Shown: positions 28,366 to 37,637, numbered from the stretch's first letter. The stretch: DNA of 64,000 bases from Solirubrobacteraceae bacterium (GCA_029263125.1 JAJCYD010000029.1:38631-102630); one strand, 5' to 3'. Notes: generated by a model from the letters alone, not told the origin. Program-made: numbers and translations.

Positions 28366-29706
28366 TCAGAGGACGGGCAGGTAGCGGTCGAGCTCCCACT
28401 GGCTGACCTGCACGCGGTAGTCCTCCCATTCGCGGCGCTTGATCTCCACGAAGCGGTTGAACGTGTGCTCGCCAAGCGCACGCAGCACGAGCTCGGACTC
28501 CGCCGTCAGCTCGATCGCCTCGCCAAGGGTCTCGGGCAACTGCTCGATGCCCAGGCGCCGGCGGTCGTCGGGCGACAGGTGATAGAGGTTCTTCTCCATC
28601 GGCTCGGGTAGCTCGTAGCCCTTCTCGATGCCCTCCAGGCCGGCCTGAAGCAACGCCGCGAAGGTCAGGTACGGGTTGCACGCCGGATCCGGACAGCGCA
28701 GCTCCATGCGCGTGGCCCTCTCCTTGCCCGGGTGATACAGCGGCACACGAACGAGCGCCGAGCGGTTGCGCCGGCTCCATGCGACGTACACCGGCGCCTC
28801 GAAGCCCGGCACGAGGCGCTTGTAGGAGTTGACCCACTGCGCGAAGATCGACGAGATCTCACGAGCATGCTTGAGCTGGCCGGCGATGAACGCCTTGCCG
28901 ACGTCAGACAGGAAGTACGGGTCGGATTCGTCGAAGAACGCGTTGCGCTCACCCTGGAAGAGGCTCATGTGCGTGTGCATTCCCGACCCGTTCTCGCCGA
29001 ACATCGGCTTGGGCATGAACGTCGCGTGCCAGCCGTACTTCATCGCGTATTCCTTGACGGTGATGCGGTAGGTCATGCAGTCGTCGGCCATCTTCATGGC
29101 GTCGGCGTAGCGCATGTCGATCTCGTGCTGGCTCGGGCCGACCTCGTGATGGGTGTACTCGACGTGGATGCCGAGCTGCTCCAGCGCCAGAACGGTCTCG
29201 CGCCGCACGTCTGAGCCGGCGTCGAGGGTCGTCAGGTCGAAGTAGCCGCCATTGTCGAGCACCTCGGTGCCCTTGGAGTCTCGAAACAGGAAGTACTCGA
29301 GCTCGGGCCCGACGTTGAAGGTGTCAAAGCCCATCTTCGACGCACGGGTGAGCGCGCGTCGCAGCACATGGCGCGGATCGCCCTCGTAGGGCGTGCGCTC
29401 GGGCGTCAAGACGTCGCAGAAGAGGCGCGCGACGCCCTGCTCCTCGGGGCGCCAGGGCAGGATCGCGAACGTCGACGCGTCCGGCATCGCGATCATATCG
29501 GACTCCTCGATCGCGTTGAAGCCGGTGATCGACGACCCGTCGAACCCCATGCCTGCGTCGAAGGCGGCGTCGAGCTCTGAGCGGTTGATCGAGAAGGACT
29601 TCAGCTGACCGAGGACGTCGGTGAACCACAGCCGGATGAAGCGGATGTCACGTTCGGCGACGATGGCCTTGACATCATCGGGCGTGGTGGGGCGATCGGC
29701 AGGCAT
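28366..29706 (-). CDS. Glutamine synthetase, type I (GlnA2-like)
   Basis: Makes glutamine from glutamate, ammonia and ATP. The 446-residue length equals the GlnA2-type actinobacterial enzyme. GMGFDGSSITGF, NVGPELEYFLF, HHEVGPSQHEIDMRYADA and GMHTHMSLFQG carry the metal and ammonium ligands, and NRSALVRVPLY the ATP site. Where adenylylated GSI-beta enzymes have a tyrosine in NLYDLPPEE, this protein reads NLYHLSPDD, so the tyrosine is kept but its context differs; regulation by adenylylation is uncertain. Start ATG 29706. Confidence 0.93.
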   Translation of the reverse strand: MPADRPTTPDDVKAIVAERDIRFIRLWFTDVLGQLKSFSINRSELDAAFDAGMGFDGSSITGFNAIEESDMIAMPDASTFAILPWRPEEQGVARLFCDVLTPERTPYEGDPRHVLRRALTRASKMGFDTFNVGPELEYFLFRDSKGTEVLDNGGYFDLTTLDAGSDVRRETVLALEQLGIHVEYTHHEVGPSQHEIDMRYADAMKMADDCMTYRITVKEYAMKYGWHATFMPKPMFGENGSGMHTHMSLFQGERNAFFDESDPYFLSDVGKAFIAGQLKHAREISSIFAQWVNSYKRLVPGFEAPVYVAWSRRNRSALVRVPLYHPGKERATRMELRCPDPACNPYLTFAALLQAGLEGIEKGYELPEPMEKNLYHLSPDDRRRLGIEQLPETLGEAIELTAESELVLRALGEHTFNRFVEIKRREWEDYRVQVSQWELDRYLPVL

Positions 29707-29927
29707 TCCGGGAGCCTAGTACACGCGTCCGCGAGTTCTGCGCGTTTCTCGGGCGCCCGATCGGTGCCTGACGGCCGCCGGCGCCCGCCCCCCTGCCACC
29801 AGCACGACAGCGGGACACCAGCGACCGTCAGATCCCGGCCGGGCACCCCGGGATTGCACGCAGAACGTCCAGCCGCGTGTACTCGTTCACGAAGGGTTCC
29901 GCAGCTCTTCGCGCCGGCGGCAATCGA

Positions 29928-30263
29928 TCACCGAGCGGCCAGCCAGCGGCGAGCCCAGGTCTCCAGCTCGCGAACGGCGGGCGCGAGCTCCTGGCCCATC
30001 TCCGTCAGCTCGTACTCGACGCGCACCGGCCTGCCGGGTCGAACGGTCCGGCAAACCACACCGCGCGCCTCGAGCTCCTTCATGCGCTCCGACAGCAGGC
30101 GATCCGACAGCTGGGGCACCGATTCGGCGATCTCGCAGAAGCGCAGCGTCCTGCGGTGGATCAGCACGCTGACGATCGCGCCCGTCCATCGCCGACCGAT
30201 CAGCTCGATCGCTTCGTGATAGAGGGGGCAGCACGGCGGGTGCTCGCCGGCGTGCGCGTCCAC
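29928..30263 (-). CDS. HxlR-family winged-helix regulator
   Basis: A 111-residue regulator. The pattern CPLYHEAIELIGRRWTGAIVSVL, then RRTLRFCEIAESVPQLSDRLLSERMKELEARGVV and LTEMGQELAPAVRELETWARRW is diagnostic. Two adjacent cysteines (PPCCPLY) stand where thiol-sensing HxlR proteins carry their reactive Cys, so redox or electrophile sensing is plausible. GTG 30263 is the preferred start (GAGG 5 bases before); an in-frame GTG at 30332 is possible. It follows an AhpD-like gene by 86 bases, and a dyad upstream of that gene is a likely operator. Confidence 0.88.
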   Translation of the reverse strand: MDAHAGEHPPCCPLYHEAIELIGRRWTGAIVSVLIHRRTLRFCEIAESVPQLSDRLLSERMKELEARGVVCRTVRPGRPVRVEYELTEMGQELAPAVRELETWARRWLAAR

Positions 30264-30349
30264 CGGCGCCTCGGATGCCGGCCGACCTCCCGGTGCCGCC
30301 GCCGTCCGGCGCCCGTGTTCGGCGGGGTCCACGGGTCGCTGGTGGTCGG

Positions 30350-30913
30350 CTAGGCGGCGCGGAGGGAGCGGGTGTCTTCCACCGAGCCGTCGACAGGCAC
30401 GTCGCCGGCCACGTTCACCATCGCCGTGAAGCGCTCGAGCGCGACGTAGGCGATCGCCTCGAGTATCTGCTCGTCCGACCACCCGGCCTCGCGCGCCTCC
30501 TCGTGCAGGTGCATCGGCGGGGCGCCGGGATGATCGACGACCGCCTTCAGATAGCGCAGCAGGGCGGCGGCGCGCTCATCGCCGGAGTCGAAGCTGCGAG
30601 CGGCGGCGACCTCGTCCAGTGGCATGCCGGCTTGGCGCGCCGTGCGGCTATGCATCGCGATGCCCGGCCGCGAGCCGTGATGCTCTGCGATCGCGAGGGA
30701 GATGCGCTCGAGCATCACGACGTCCAGGGCGCCTCGGCGCAGCTCGGAACGGAAGCGGGCATAGCCACGCAGGGCGGCGGGCGAACCGGCCAGCGCGCCG
30801 AGGAAGTTCGGCAGCTGCCCCCCCGTCGCGAGCGCGCCGCGCAGGACCGGGACCGAGCCCTCCGGTGCGGTGAGATCATCGTGAATCTGAAACCTGCTCA
30901 TCGGTGTCTTCAT
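30350..30913 (-). CDS. AhpD/carboxymuconolactone-decarboxylase family protein lacking the CxxC pair
   Basis: An all-helical protein of 187 residues. The core segment reads LERISLAIAEHHGSRPGIAMHSRTARQAGM. In AhpD-type peroxidase partners the same place is E-x-N-G-C-x-Y-C-x-x-x-H; here both cysteines are replaced (S and G) while the Glu and His remain. It therefore cannot act as a dithiol peroxidase in the usual way, and may be a lyase or a binding protein. ATG 30913 was chosen. The HxlR gene follows on the same strand and probably controls it. Confidence 0.82.
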   Translation of the reverse strand: MKTPMSRFQIHDDLTAPEGSVPVLRGALATGGQLPNFLGALAGSPAALRGYARFRSELRRGALDVVMLERISLAIAEHHGSRPGIAMHSRTARQAGMPLDEVAAARSFDSGDERAAALLRYLKAVVDHPGAPPMHLHEEAREAGWSDEQILEAIAYVALERFTAMVNVAGDVPVDGSVEDTRSLRAA

Positions 30914-30965
30914 GGAGTGCCTTCTGGGCTGATGGGTAACGGCGGTCCGTGGACGCTGCCTGGCG

Positions 30966-30982
30966 ACTTACTTGAGGTAAGT
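30966..30982. promoter_or_regulatory. Inverted repeat, candidate HxlR operator
   Basis: ACTTAC-TTGAG-GTAAGT, perfect 6-base arms around a 5-base spacer, lies 53 bases upstream of the AhpD-like start. ACTTAC/GTAAGT-type dyads are often found in front of HxlR-controlled genes. The local AT content is higher than its surroundings, in keeping with a promoter. Confidence 0.6.
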
Positions 30983-31168
30983 GTAGGGCTCTACCCGTGC
31001 CCAAGCAAGCGCTAACCACTTCTACGTGCCGCGCTAAACGTGAGCTCATCGAGATGTGACAACTTTGCAAAGGCGTTCCACGCCGTCGCGATGCGAACAC
31101 GCGTGGTTGGCGCATCCACGCCAGCGTGCGTGGGCTTTGCAAGGGGCCGCCGATGTGCGGGGGCGCGA

Positions 31169-31681
31169 TCAGCGCAGCATGAACGCGACGAACGCCGGCG
31201 TGTCGGCCGTGCCGATCGCCACGAGAATCAGCGCGAGGCCCATCAGCAGCGCCCACATCGCGACTCGGTCTGGGCGAGCTCCGACACGTTCGACCACTCG
31301 GCGCGGCGGCCGGCGGCGGTCGGTTTCGACCGCTTGCGAGACCGCCGGAGCGGGGACCGTGCGGCCCCGGATCTCGATCGTGTGACGACCCGGAGCCCCG
31401 GTGCCTCGGCCTCGGGGTGCGCTGCGTGTTGCGGCCTCGGCCGGTGCCGGGCCGCGACGCGTGCGTGGCGCTTCGGTGGCTCGGCGACCACCGGGTTGGG
31501 CGGGCTCTCCGTGACCCATGCCACGAGCATGATCGCTGTCGAGTTGGCCGCGCTCACGCGAGGCTCTGCGCGACGCGAGATCGTGCTGGTCTGCACGACG
31601 GCGCGCCTCGTCGGTGCGCTCGTAGTCATCCCGCAGATGCTGGACATCAGCCCACCAGGCGCGGGCTTGCGAATGTGCCAT
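31169..31681 (-). CDS. Hypothetical protein with one C-terminal membrane span
   Basis: A 170-residue product. The first 100 residues are charged and rich in Arg, Ala and Gly, probably disordered. A short ordered segment (RHTIEIRGRTVPAP) follows, then a basic stretch (RRRPPRRVVERVGARPDRVAM) and a terminal hydrophobic span (WALLMGLALILVAIGT). The RPDRVAMWALLM-type ending recurs in small tail-anchored proteins of related actinobacteria as I remember them. Function unknown. No operon partner is evident; bases 31007-31168 upstream of its 3' end hold nothing I can identify. Confidence 0.55.
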   Translation of the reverse strand: MAHSQARAWWADVQHLRDDYERTDEARRRADQHDLASRRASRERGQLDSDHARGMGHGEPAQPGGRRATEAPRTRRGPAPAEAATRSAPRGRGTGAPGRHTIEIRGRTVPAPAVSQAVETDRRRPPRRVVERVGARPDRVAMWALLMGLALILVAIGTADTPAFVAFMLR

Positions 31682-31946
31682 GTGGTCGTCTGCCCTCTTT
31701 CGATGAGGCCTACGGGATTAGCTGACGGGCTCGCGCTGAAAGAGCAGCGCTACGTCCTGACCGGCCGGACGATTCGCCCCTGTGTGTTGGGTCTCCCGCT
31801 CCCGGTCCTGCCGGACCAGGGATTCGGCCGTTTGACGGCACCATCGTACCAGCGATGGATTTCCCTGCATATCCGCAGTGTTATGGAGACCGCGGACGGA
31901 ACGTCCGCATCTTGCGGGGTCAGGCGAAGGCGCTGCCCGAGGCGTT

Positions 31947-32426
31947 TCAGCGACCGGCGACGTCGGCGATGTACTCGGCGACTTGTTTCGCCTGGTCGTC
32001 TTCGAGCAGCTGCGCCGGCATCTGGCCGTTGCCGGCGCGTCCCTGCTTGATCGCGTTGAGCGTCAGCTCGACAGGTGGCTGAAGCTCGTCGAGGTTCGGA
32101 CCGACCCGGCCGACGGCGTTGGCATCGTCGAGCTGATGGCAGGTCGCGCACTTCTCGGCAAAGATCTGGCGACCTTCGGCCTCGTCGGCACTCAGCGTCG
32201 CGCCGCCGGGCCCAGCAGAGGCCTGATCGCCAAGCAGGACGACGGCTGGAACGGCGATGCCGAACACGGCGATCGCTCCTGCAACGGCGAATTCGGCGGC
32301 ATGAAGTGGCCGGCGACGGCCGACTTCGAGCGTGTCGCGCACGCCGCGAGGCCCGCCGCGCATCGCCACGAGGACGACGCCGAGCCCGAGGATGATGAAG
32401 AACGCGAGGAAGAGTCCGGCTGCCAT
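31947..32426 (-). CDS. Membrane-anchored c-type cytochrome
   Basis: A 159-residue protein with two N-terminal membrane segments (FLAFFIILGLGVVLVAM and AVAGAIAVFGIAVPAVVLL) and an outside cytochrome c domain. The haem site is CATCH, within GRQIFAEKCATCHQLDDANAVGRVGPNLDEL. The sixth ligand is probably the Met of GNGQMPAQL. It serves electron transfer near the membrane surface, for example to a terminal oxidase; none is in the window. It lies 60 bases downstream of dnaE2 on the same strand, but a functional link is unlikely. Confidence 0.9.
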   Translation of the reverse strand: MAAGLFLAFFIILGLGVVLVAMRGGPRGVRDTLEVGRRRPLHAAEFAVAGAIAVFGIAVPAVVLLGDQASAGPGGATLSADEAEGRQIFAEKCATCHQLDDANAVGRVGPNLDELQPPVELTLNAIKQGRAGNGQMPAQLLEDDQAKQVAEYIADVAGR

Positions 32427-32486
32427 GAGGCGCGAAATCTACTTCACGGCGTCGGACGGTGACGAGCCGGGGGCGGTGAACGCCTA

Positions 32487-35400
32487 CTACCGGCGCCTGC
32501 CGGCCGCGAAGCTCTGGACGGCCGGAGCGACCGCGCGAAAATCGTCGGTCCCGGTCGCCGCGCTCGCGATCTCGGCCTGGCGAGCGAGCTCGGCCTCATC
32601 CAGCGGCGAGATGTCCTTGACGTCGGCCGCGATGCGATCGGGGACCTGCAGCCGCACGACCCTCCGTGCGAGGACGTTGATCGCTCCGCCCGCCGACGCG
32701 TGGCGCTCCAGCCGGCCCTCGACGAGCAGCAGCGGCTCGGTGCGCACCGCAAGCCGGTGACGCTCATAGACCTGTGGTGAGACGACGACGTTGACCGTGC
32801 CGTGCTCGTCCTCCAGCAGCAGGAACAGGACACCCTTCGCGGTCCCCGGGCGCTGGCGTGCGACGACGAGGCCTCCGACCCGCACCTGCGCGCCGTGTGC
32901 CAGGCGCGAGAGCGCGTCGATGCCGACGGCCCCCTCCCCATCCAGCCGTGAGCGAAGCAGGCCGATCGGGTGGGTCGTCGCCGTCAGGCCCGTGGTCGCG
33001 TAGTCGGCGATCATCGCCTCCCAGGCGGGCAGCGCCTTCAACGTCGGCGCCGCCGGCAGGTCCAGCGCCAGCGCGAGCTGCGTGCCCTCGCGGCCCCGCA
33101 CGTTCACGGCGGACGCCGCGACCCCGAGCTGCCACAGCGCGACACGCCGGTCGCCGCCCGTGAGCGCGTCGCAGGCGCCCGCCCAGGCGAGGCGCTCCAG
33201 CGCCGGACGACCCGCGCCCGCTCGCGACCCGAGGTCCTCCAGCGACGCGAACGGCCCGCCGGCCTCACGCGCGCCGACGAGCGCGGCGATCTCGTCGGCG
33301 CGCACGCCGAGGACATAGCCGAGCCCGATCCGCACGGCGCCGCCGGCCGTCACCTCGCAGCCGGCCGCGCTGGCGTTGACGTCGGGAGCGAGGATCTCGA
33401 TCCCGCGCCGCTGGGCCTCGTGCACGAGCGCGTCGGGCGGATAGAAGCCCATCGGCTGCTCATCCAGCAGCGAGCAGAGGAACTCGGGACCGTAGTGCAC
33501 GCGCAGCCACGTCGATTGGTATGCGAGCAGCCCGAAGGCGGCGCCGTGCGCCTTGGGAAATCCGAAGCCCGAGAAGCCGGACACCATCTGAAAGACCTGC
33601 TCGGCGAGCTCCTCGGTCACGTCGGGATGCAGGCTCGTCGCGCCCTGCACGAAGCGGCGATGATGGGCTTCGATCGCCTCCGCCGAGCGCTTGCGGCTCA
33701 TCGCCCGTCGTAGCCCCTCGGCCTCCCCCACGCTGAAGCCGGCGAACGCCTGGGCGACCTCGAGCACCTGGTCCTGGAAGATGATCGTGCCGAGCGTGTC
33801 GCGCAGCGGCGCTTGCAGCGACGAGTGCATGTAGGGCACCTCATAGCCCGGATCGGCGCGCAGGCGCTGGCGGCGCTCGATGTAGGGGTTGACCGCGCCG
33901 CCGACGATCGGCCCCGGGCGCACGATCGCGACCTGCACGGTGAGGTCGTCGAGCGTCTCGGGGCGCGTTCGCCGCAGCGAGCCCATCTGCGCGCGCGACT
34001 CGATCTGAAAGACGCCGGTCGTGTCGGCGTTCTGGATGCACTCGTAGGTGGCGCGATCGTCGAAGGCGATCCGCGAGAGGTCGATGCACTCGCCGCGGCG
34101 CACCGCGACATGCTCGACGCAGCGCTCGACGGCGCTGAGCATCCCCAGGCCGAGCAGGTCGATCTTCAGAAAGCCCGCGTCCGAGCAGGAGTCCTTGTCC
34201 CACTGGGCGAGCTGGCGGCCCTCCATCGCCGCCGGGACGAGCGGCACGCAGTCCACGAGCGGGCGGGTCGCGACGATCATCCCGCCGGAGTGCTGGGAGA
34301 GATGGCGCGGCAGCCCCTGCGCCTCGGCGGCCAGACGCGCGAGCCACGCCCAGCGGCCCGTGCGCCGCCCCTCCCCCAGCGCGCTGTCGATGTCGCGGTG
34401 CACGTCGCGCGCCGACCACCCCTCGCTGCCGCGCGCCACGCGCTCGATCTCACCGGGGGGCAGCCCGAGCGCCTTGCCCAGCTCGCGGATCGCCCCGCGG
34501 GCGCGGTAGGTCGGGAAGGCCGCGACGAGCGCCGAGCGCTCGCGCCCGTAGACCTCGTGGATGCGCGGGATCAGCACCTCGCGGATGTCGCGCGGGAAGT
34601 CGAGGTCGATGTCGGGCAGCGCCGTCAGCTCCTCATTGAGAAAGCGCCCGAGCAGCAGCTTGTTGGCGATCGGATCGACGTGGCTGAGGCCGGTGAGGTG
34701 GCAGACGATCGAGGAGACGCTCGAGCCGCGGCCGCGGCCCGGCGGCAGCAGCGACCGTGCGCCACCCCGACCGCGTACCTGCACGGCGACCTCGCGAGCG
34801 AGCTCGAGGATCTCGCGGTGCAGCAGGAAGAAGCCCGCCAGTCCGAGTCCATCGATGACGCGCAGCTCCTCCTCCAGGCGCGCGGCCGCGTGCGCGCGAT
34901 GCTTGGAGCCCGGCGGATAGCGCTCGTCGAAGCGCGCCTGGCAGACCTCGGCCAGCGCGCGGTCGGCTCCTGCGTCCTCGGCGCCCGGGTAGCGGTAGCC
35001 GAGGTCGCTGGTGAGATCGAACGTCAGCCGCTCGGCAAGCCGCTGCGTCTCGGCGACCGCCTCCGGGTGATCGGCGAAGCGCGCTGCCATCGCCCGCGGG
35101 GTGCTCAGCACGTGCGCGTGGTTGCCGCGCCGCAACGGCTCGCAGGCGTCGAGCGTCGTGTGGTTGGCGATTGCGACGAGCGCGTCCTGCAGCAGCGCGC
35201 GCTCGGCCTTGTGGGCGTGGACGTTGCCGGTGGCGACGGTGGCGATCCCGAGCCGGCCGGCGAGGGCCACCAGCCCGCGATTCAGCGCCCGGTCGTGACG
35301 GGCCAACGGGCGCTGCAGCTCGACGCGCAGGCGCTCGCGACCGAAGATGGCGATCAGGCGGCGCATCGTCGGCTCGTCGCGCACCCCCCGCGCCGCGCAG

Positions 35401-35786
35401 CCGCTGAGGCAGACGAGCCCCTCGCCATGGCGCTCGACGTCCTCCAGCGCGACGGCGGGATCGCTGCGATCGCGCTGCGGTCCGTCGCGGGTGTGCGCGT
35501 GAGCCACCGTGAGCAGGCGGCAGAGGTTGCGCCAGCCGGTCTCATCGGAGACGAGCAGGGTGATGTGACGTCCGTCGTCGAGCGTCACCTCCGCTCCGTG
35601 GATCGCTCGCAGCCCAAGCGCCTTGGCCGCTTGCGCGAACTCCATCGAGCCCGACAGCGAGTCGTGATCGGTGAGCGCCAGCGCGCTGTGCCCCCGGCTC
35701 AGGGCGGCCGCGACGAGCTCCTCGGGCTGCGAGGCGCCGTCCAGGAAGGAATACGCGGAGTGGCAATGCAGCTCGATGTACGACAT
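32487..35786 (-). CDS. dnaE2: Error-prone DNA polymerase III alpha subunit DnaE2
   Basis: The SOS-induced C-family polymerase responsible for damage mutagenesis with ImuB. At 1,099 residues it is near the usual length for DnaE2. The PHP domain starts with ELHCHSAYSFLDGAS. The polymerase active site includes LPDIDLDFPRD and, in the fingers, HLSQHSGGMIVA and GFPKAHGAAFGLLAYQS. An OB-fold nucleic acid domain (VRVGGLVVARQRPGTAKGVLFLLLEDEHGTVNVVV) is near the C-terminus. ATG 35786 fits the PHP start, and a LexA box touches it. imuB is about 2.2 kb upstream on the same strand, separated by three unrelated-looking genes. Confidence 0.96.
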   Translation of the reverse strand: MSYIELHCHSAYSFLDGASQPEELVAAALSRGHSALALTDHDSLSGSMEFAQAAKALGLRAIHGAEVTLDDGRHITLLVSDETGWRNLCRLLTVAHAHTRDGPQRDRSDPAVALEDVERHGEGLVCLSGCAARGVRDEPTMRRLIAIFGRERLRVELQRPLARHDRALNRGLVALAGRLGIATVATGNVHAHKAERALLQDALVAIANHTTLDACEPLRRGNHAHVLSTPRAMAARFADHPEAVAETQRLAERLTFDLTSDLGYRYPGAEDAGADRALAEVCQARFDERYPPGSKHRAHAAARLEEELRVIDGLGLAGFFLLHREILELAREVAVQVRGRGGARSLLPPGRGRGSSVSSIVCHLTGLSHVDPIANKLLLGRFLNEELTALPDIDLDFPRDIREVLIPRIHEVYGRERSALVAAFPTYRARGAIRELGKALGLPPGEIERVARGSEGWSARDVHRDIDSALGEGRRTGRWAWLARLAAEAQGLPRHLSQHSGGMIVATRPLVDCVPLVPAAMEGRQLAQWDKDSCSDAGFLKIDLLGLGMLSAVERCVEHVAVRRGECIDLSRIAFDDRATYECIQNADTTGVFQIESRAQMGSLRRTRPETLDDLTVQVAIVRPGPIVGGAVNPYIERRQRLRADPGYEVPYMHSSLQAPLRDTLGTIIFQDQVLEVAQAFAGFSVGEAEGLRRAMSRKRSAEAIEAHHRRFVQGATSLHPDVTEELAEQVFQMVSGFSGFGFPKAHGAAFGLLAYQSTWLRVHYGPEFLCSLLDEQPMGFYPPDALVHEAQRRGIEILAPDVNASAAGCEVTAGGAVRIGLGYVLGVRADEIAALVGAREAGGPFASLEDLGSRAGAGRPALERLAWAGACDALTGGDRRVALWQLGVAASAVNVRGREGTQLALALDLPAAPTLKALPAWEAMIADYATTGLTATTHPIGLLRSRLDGEGAVGIDALSRLAHGAQVRVGGLVVARQRPGTAKGVLFLLLEDEHGTVNVVVSPQVYERHRLAVRTEPLLLVEGRLERHASAGGAINVLARRVVRLQVPDRIAADVKDISPLDEAELARQAEIASAATGTDDFRAVAPAVQSFAAGRRR

Positions 35787-35800
35787 CGAACACATGTTCG
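35787..35800. promoter_or_regulatory. LexA box of dnaE2
   Basis: CGAAC-ACAT-GTTCG matches the actinobacterial/Bacillus-type SOS box (GAAC-N4-GTTC with flanking C/G). It directly abuts the dnaE2 start codon, so LexA would block initiation of transcription or of an almost leaderless message. Confidence 0.9.
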
Positions 35801-35864
35801 CATGACATCCCGACGGTGTCACGCGCAGGGCTCAATGCGGTTCGCGAACATGGCCTGGCTGAGA

Positions 35865-37082
35865 TCACACGCAGTCCATGCGCGGCTCCCACAGTCCTCC
35901 GGGTGGCCGTGTGGCAGCGGACAGCAGCGTGGAGCGGTCGGTCGTGTGAAACAGCTCTCCGCCGAGCTTGAGCCCGAATGCCAGCGACAGCGCGCCACCG
36001 TCGGATTGGCTGCGCACCGCGTAGCTGCGCACGTCCACGTGCGCCCGGTCGCGTAGTCGGCCGCCAAGCGCACGGAGTGTCGCCGAGCTCGTGGGGTCGT
36101 GGCGAAACGCCTTCCACGCCGCCGCGACAGCCGGGTCTCGCAGGTCCACGCGCGCGCCGAGCTCCCAGCGGCGACCGCGCATGTTGACGTTCGCGTCACG
36201 ATCGCCCGCGCCGATGCCGATCGGCCCGGCGAGGCCGAATGGCAGCTTGGAGCCGCCGGCCACCGTGCCCGTGGCGTTGAGCGCGAGCTCGATCGGCCGC
36301 CGCCGGCGATCAAGGGTCAGCACGAGGCCGACATCGCCCTCGCCGATGCCCGTCGGGCCGGCCCTGACGGCGCTCAGGAGCGCCCAGCCCCAGCCTCCGG
36401 TGCCCAGCGAGATGGAGATCTCGCCGCTGCGCTCGTCCCGCCGCACGCCGACGATCGTCTCCGCAACGCCGTCGAGCCCGATGCCGGCGGCCGGACCCCC
36501 GAGACCCACGCGCCCGAGACCTCGGATGCCGCCCTCGAAGATGACCTGCCGCGGACGTGGCCCGCCGAAGGGCAGGGCACGACGTTGGATCGATCGCAGC
36601 AGGCCGTCGGCCGCGCGATCGTCCTTGGCGAGATACACCTTGCCGTGGCCGAGCACCCCCTGGATCGCGCCCCGCGCCTCGCGATCCACGCCGATGCTGC
36701 GTCCCTTGAGCTTGAGCTTCGCCCGCGCGCCGATGCCCGCCTCCAGGCCGGCGCCGTCGCGCTCGGCGACGGTCAGGCGCACCGTGCCGTCGGAGAGGCG
36801 CTCGCGCAGGACGTAGCGGTCCTCGTCGAGACGCACGAACGCGATCGAGACGGCGACGTGACGCGTGTCGCTGTCACCGGCGACGACGCAGGGACGCCGC
36901 TCGTGCACGGGGCACATCCCGCCCGTGACGATGCACAGCGCGCGGCGCAGTTGGCCGAGGACGGCATTCGCGACGCCGGGTCCGCCGCCCGCGACCGCGG
37001 CCGCCGTCGGGACGATCAGCAGCGCGAGGACGGCAATCAGCGCGACGTAGTCGACCGTCGCCTGCCCGCGTTCGGAGCCCAT
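35865..37082 (-). CDS. Pilin-like N-terminus fused to a large exported domain
   Basis: The 405-residue product opens MGSERGQATVDYVALIAVLALLIVPTAAAVA. This is a class III/Flp-type signal: basic leader, Glu, then a hydrophobic helix. It is followed by short cysteine-bearing loops (CIVTGGMCPVHERRPC) and a 300-residue domain that is rich in Gly and beta strands and repeats patterns such as GLGRVGLGGPAAGIGLDG and GIGEGDVGLVLTLD. Most Flp pilins are under 80 residues, so this is a pseudopilin-like anchor for a large outside domain. An in-frame ATG at 37091 is the alternative start. Three kilobases of SOS genes flank it, but no pilus genes are visible. Confidence 0.7.
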   Translation of the reverse strand: MGSERGQATVDYVALIAVLALLIVPTAAAVAGGGPGVANAVLGQLRRALCIVTGGMCPVHERRPCVVAGDSDTRHVAVSIAFVRLDEDRYVLRERLSDGTVRLTVAERDGAGLEAGIGARAKLKLKGRSIGVDREARGAIQGVLGHGKVYLAKDDRAADGLLRSIQRRALPFGGPRPRQVIFEGGIRGLGRVGLGGPAAGIGLDGVAETIVGVRRDERSGEISISLGTGGWGWALLSAVRAGPTGIGEGDVGLVLTLDRRRRPIELALNATGTVAGGSKLPFGLAGPIGIGAGDRDANVNMRGRRWELGARVDLRDPAVAAAWKAFRHDPTSSATLRALGGRLRDRAHVDVRSYAVRSQSDGGALSLAFGLKLGGELFHTTDRSTLLSAATRPPGGLWEPRMDCV

Positions 37083-37124
37083 GGCGCGCATGGCGCCAAC
37101 ACTGCCGGGTGGCGTGTTGTGAAA

Positions 37125-37637
37125 CTACACGCGTTTGTCGCCGAAGAACCCCAACTTCGTGCCGGCGATCAGGGTCCAGCCGGGCACGCGCACGTAGCTG
37201 CGGCCGGTACGGCGCTCGTCGGCCTCCACGACTCGCCGAAGCAGCAGCGCCTGGGCGAGGCCGACGAGCAGGCAACCGCCGGTGATGCGCAGCCCGGCGT
37301 CCCAGCCGGCGGCGTCGACGCCCAGCTCGCCGGGCGCGACGAATGCGCCCGCGAGCACGATCACGACGAGCGGCGGCTTCCACAGCGGCGTCGGCTCGCC
37401 CGTGAGCTGCTGCGCCTCGTCGGCGTGCAGCGGGCGTGCCGCCGCGATCGATCGCCGGATCGACCGCGGCCCGAGCGCGACGAGCAGCACGAGCACGACG
37501 GCGAGCTGGCCGATCGTGCTCCACGCGCGCTCTGATGCCTGTGGCACGCCGGCGAGCAGCGCGACGCTGGCCAGCGCCCCGGCGCCGGCGAGGACGCCGC
37601 CTTCCAGTCGCAGGCGCTCGCGGTAGGTGGGTGGCAT
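37125..37637 (-). CDS. Multi-span membrane protein of unknown function
   Basis: A 170-residue protein with about four hydrophobic spans (GVLAGAGALASVALLAGV, IGQLAVVLVLLVALG, LVVIVLAGAFVAPGE and ITGGCLLVGLAQALLL) and charged tails. It ends in a soluble stretch YVRVPGWTLIAGTKLGFFGDKRV. ATG 37637 was preferred because the residues upstream look random. I do not recognise the family. It is transcribed away from imuB with a gap of 120 bases, so an operon with the SOS genes is uncertain. Confidence 0.65.
   Translation of the reverse strand: MPPTYRERLRLEGGVLAGAGALASVALLAGVPQASERAWSTIGQLAVVLVLLVALGPRSIRRSIAAARPLHADEAQQLTGEPTPLWKPPLVVIVLAGAFVAPGELGVDAAGWDAGLRITGGCLLVGLAQALLLRRVVEADERRTGRSYVRVPGWTLIAGTKLGFFGDKRV

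Noticed and set aside
35846..35860. GTTCGCGAAC palindrome near the dnaE2 LexA box
   Set aside because: The half-sites are in the opposite order to GAAC-N4-GTTC, so it is not a second LexA box.
33813..36056. A 747-residue + frame antisense to dnaE2
   Set aside because: It has no domain, no RBS and mirrors the codon pattern of dnaE2, which has all polymerase motifs and a LexA box.
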